Assembly: GCA_002383325.1 (NCBI GenBank)
Contig: DFYJ01000120.1
Location: 3,040-9,149 of the forward strand
Length of the DNA stretch: 6,110 nt
Source: Candidatus Aminicenantes bacterium UBA4085
GTDB lineage: Bacteria > Acidobacteriota > Aminicenantia > Aminicenantales > UBA4085
Direction of reading: 5' to 3'
Part shown: piece after piece, positions 6,003-6,110 of the stretch
Numbering within the stretch: position 1 is the stretch's first letter
Layout: the number at the start of each line of letters is the position of its first letter
Notes under the pieces: model-generated
Database searches by the model: none
What the model was told of the DNA's origin: nothing
What the model saw: the letters and a program-made list of their open reading frames with translations, nothing else
Translations under genes and position numbers: made by a program

Positions 6003-6093
6003 CAGACACATACTTAATTTGAAATAGCAGACACATTCTAATTTTTAATTGGTATGTGTCTGCTATTATTATTTCCAGACGTATGCTAATTTA
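6003..6093. repeat. Four-copy CAGACACATAC-like repeat cluster
   Basis: Related units sit at 6003-6020 (CAGACACATACTTAATTT), 6028-6045 (CAGACACATTCTAATTTT) and 6076-6093 (CAGACGTATGCTAATTTA) on the plus strand. A fourth is on the minus strand at 6062-6047 (CAGACACATACCAATT). The stretch is strikingly AT-rich against the GC-rich genes before it. Spacing is uneven, so it is not a CRISPR array. It resembles paired ends of a small palindromic mobile element, possibly continuing past the right edge. Confidence 0.6.
6023..6067 (+). terminator. Long hairpin after hflC, possible terminator
   Basis: Perfect 14-bp arms AATAGCAGACACAT (6023-6036) and ATGTGTCTGCTATT (6054-6067). After one T-T mismatch the stem continues through six more pairs (one G-T wobble) to a TTT loop at 6044-6046. 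A T-rich run (ATTATTTCC) follows on the plus strand. The hairpin lies 25 bases after the hflC stop, so it could end the hflKC transcript. It is built from two units of the repeat cluster, so termination may be a secondary effect of a repeat insertion. Confidence 0.5.
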
Positions 6094-6110
6094 CCTGACT
6101 TTACCCCAAG

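Noticed and set aside
6003..6093. CRISPR array
   Set aside because: The units are short, degenerate and unevenly spaced, with one inverted, and there are no spacers of constant length.

Overview
This GC-rich bacterial window is probably from an uncultured lineage near Acidobacteriota or Candidatus Aminicenantes. That guess rests on the style of the secreted six-bladed propeller protein (GQGPGEF motif), on the absence of an encoded CCA in the tRNA, and on intergenic palindromic repeats. No single gene is diagnostic, so the taxonomy is inference.

Layout. The left half reads on the minus strand. Bases 1-408 hold an Imm5-like putative immunity protein that starts at a GTG and runs off the left edge. 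Next come a short perfect hairpin (509-529), tRNA-Ser(CGA) at 555-641 with a consensus -10 box behind it, a secreted six-bladed beta-propeller protein (778-1869) and the tRNA adenosine deaminase tadA (1974-2441). The right half reads on the plus strand: a threonine synthase-like PLP enzyme (2735-3928), then the hflK-hflC pair (4077-5998), whose genes overlap by 4 bases.

The genes are mostly housekeeping: tRNA wobble editing (TadA), serine tRNA supply, the last step of threonine synthesis, and the HflK/HflC membrane complex that modulates the FtsH protease. They do not form one pathway. hflKC is a clear two-gene operon with its own promoter. tadA and the propeller gene may share a transcript.

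The most unusual content lies between genes. The divergent tadA/thrC spacer holds a 185-bp element bounded by 30-bp perfect inverted repeats (2468-2652). A third, diverged copy of the same arm (about 2720-2752) runs into the thrC start region. After hflC the composition becomes abruptly AT-rich, with four copies of a CAGACACATAC-like unit, two of which build a long hairpin (6023-6067). All these repeats share a core resembling ACA(n)ATAC(n)TAA. They look like ends of small non-autonomous elements, possibly mobilised by a REP-associated (Y1/IS200-like) transposase, but no transposase lies in the window. I see no evidence of a new defence or biosynthetic system. The repeat family and its placement on gene-control regions are the best leads.
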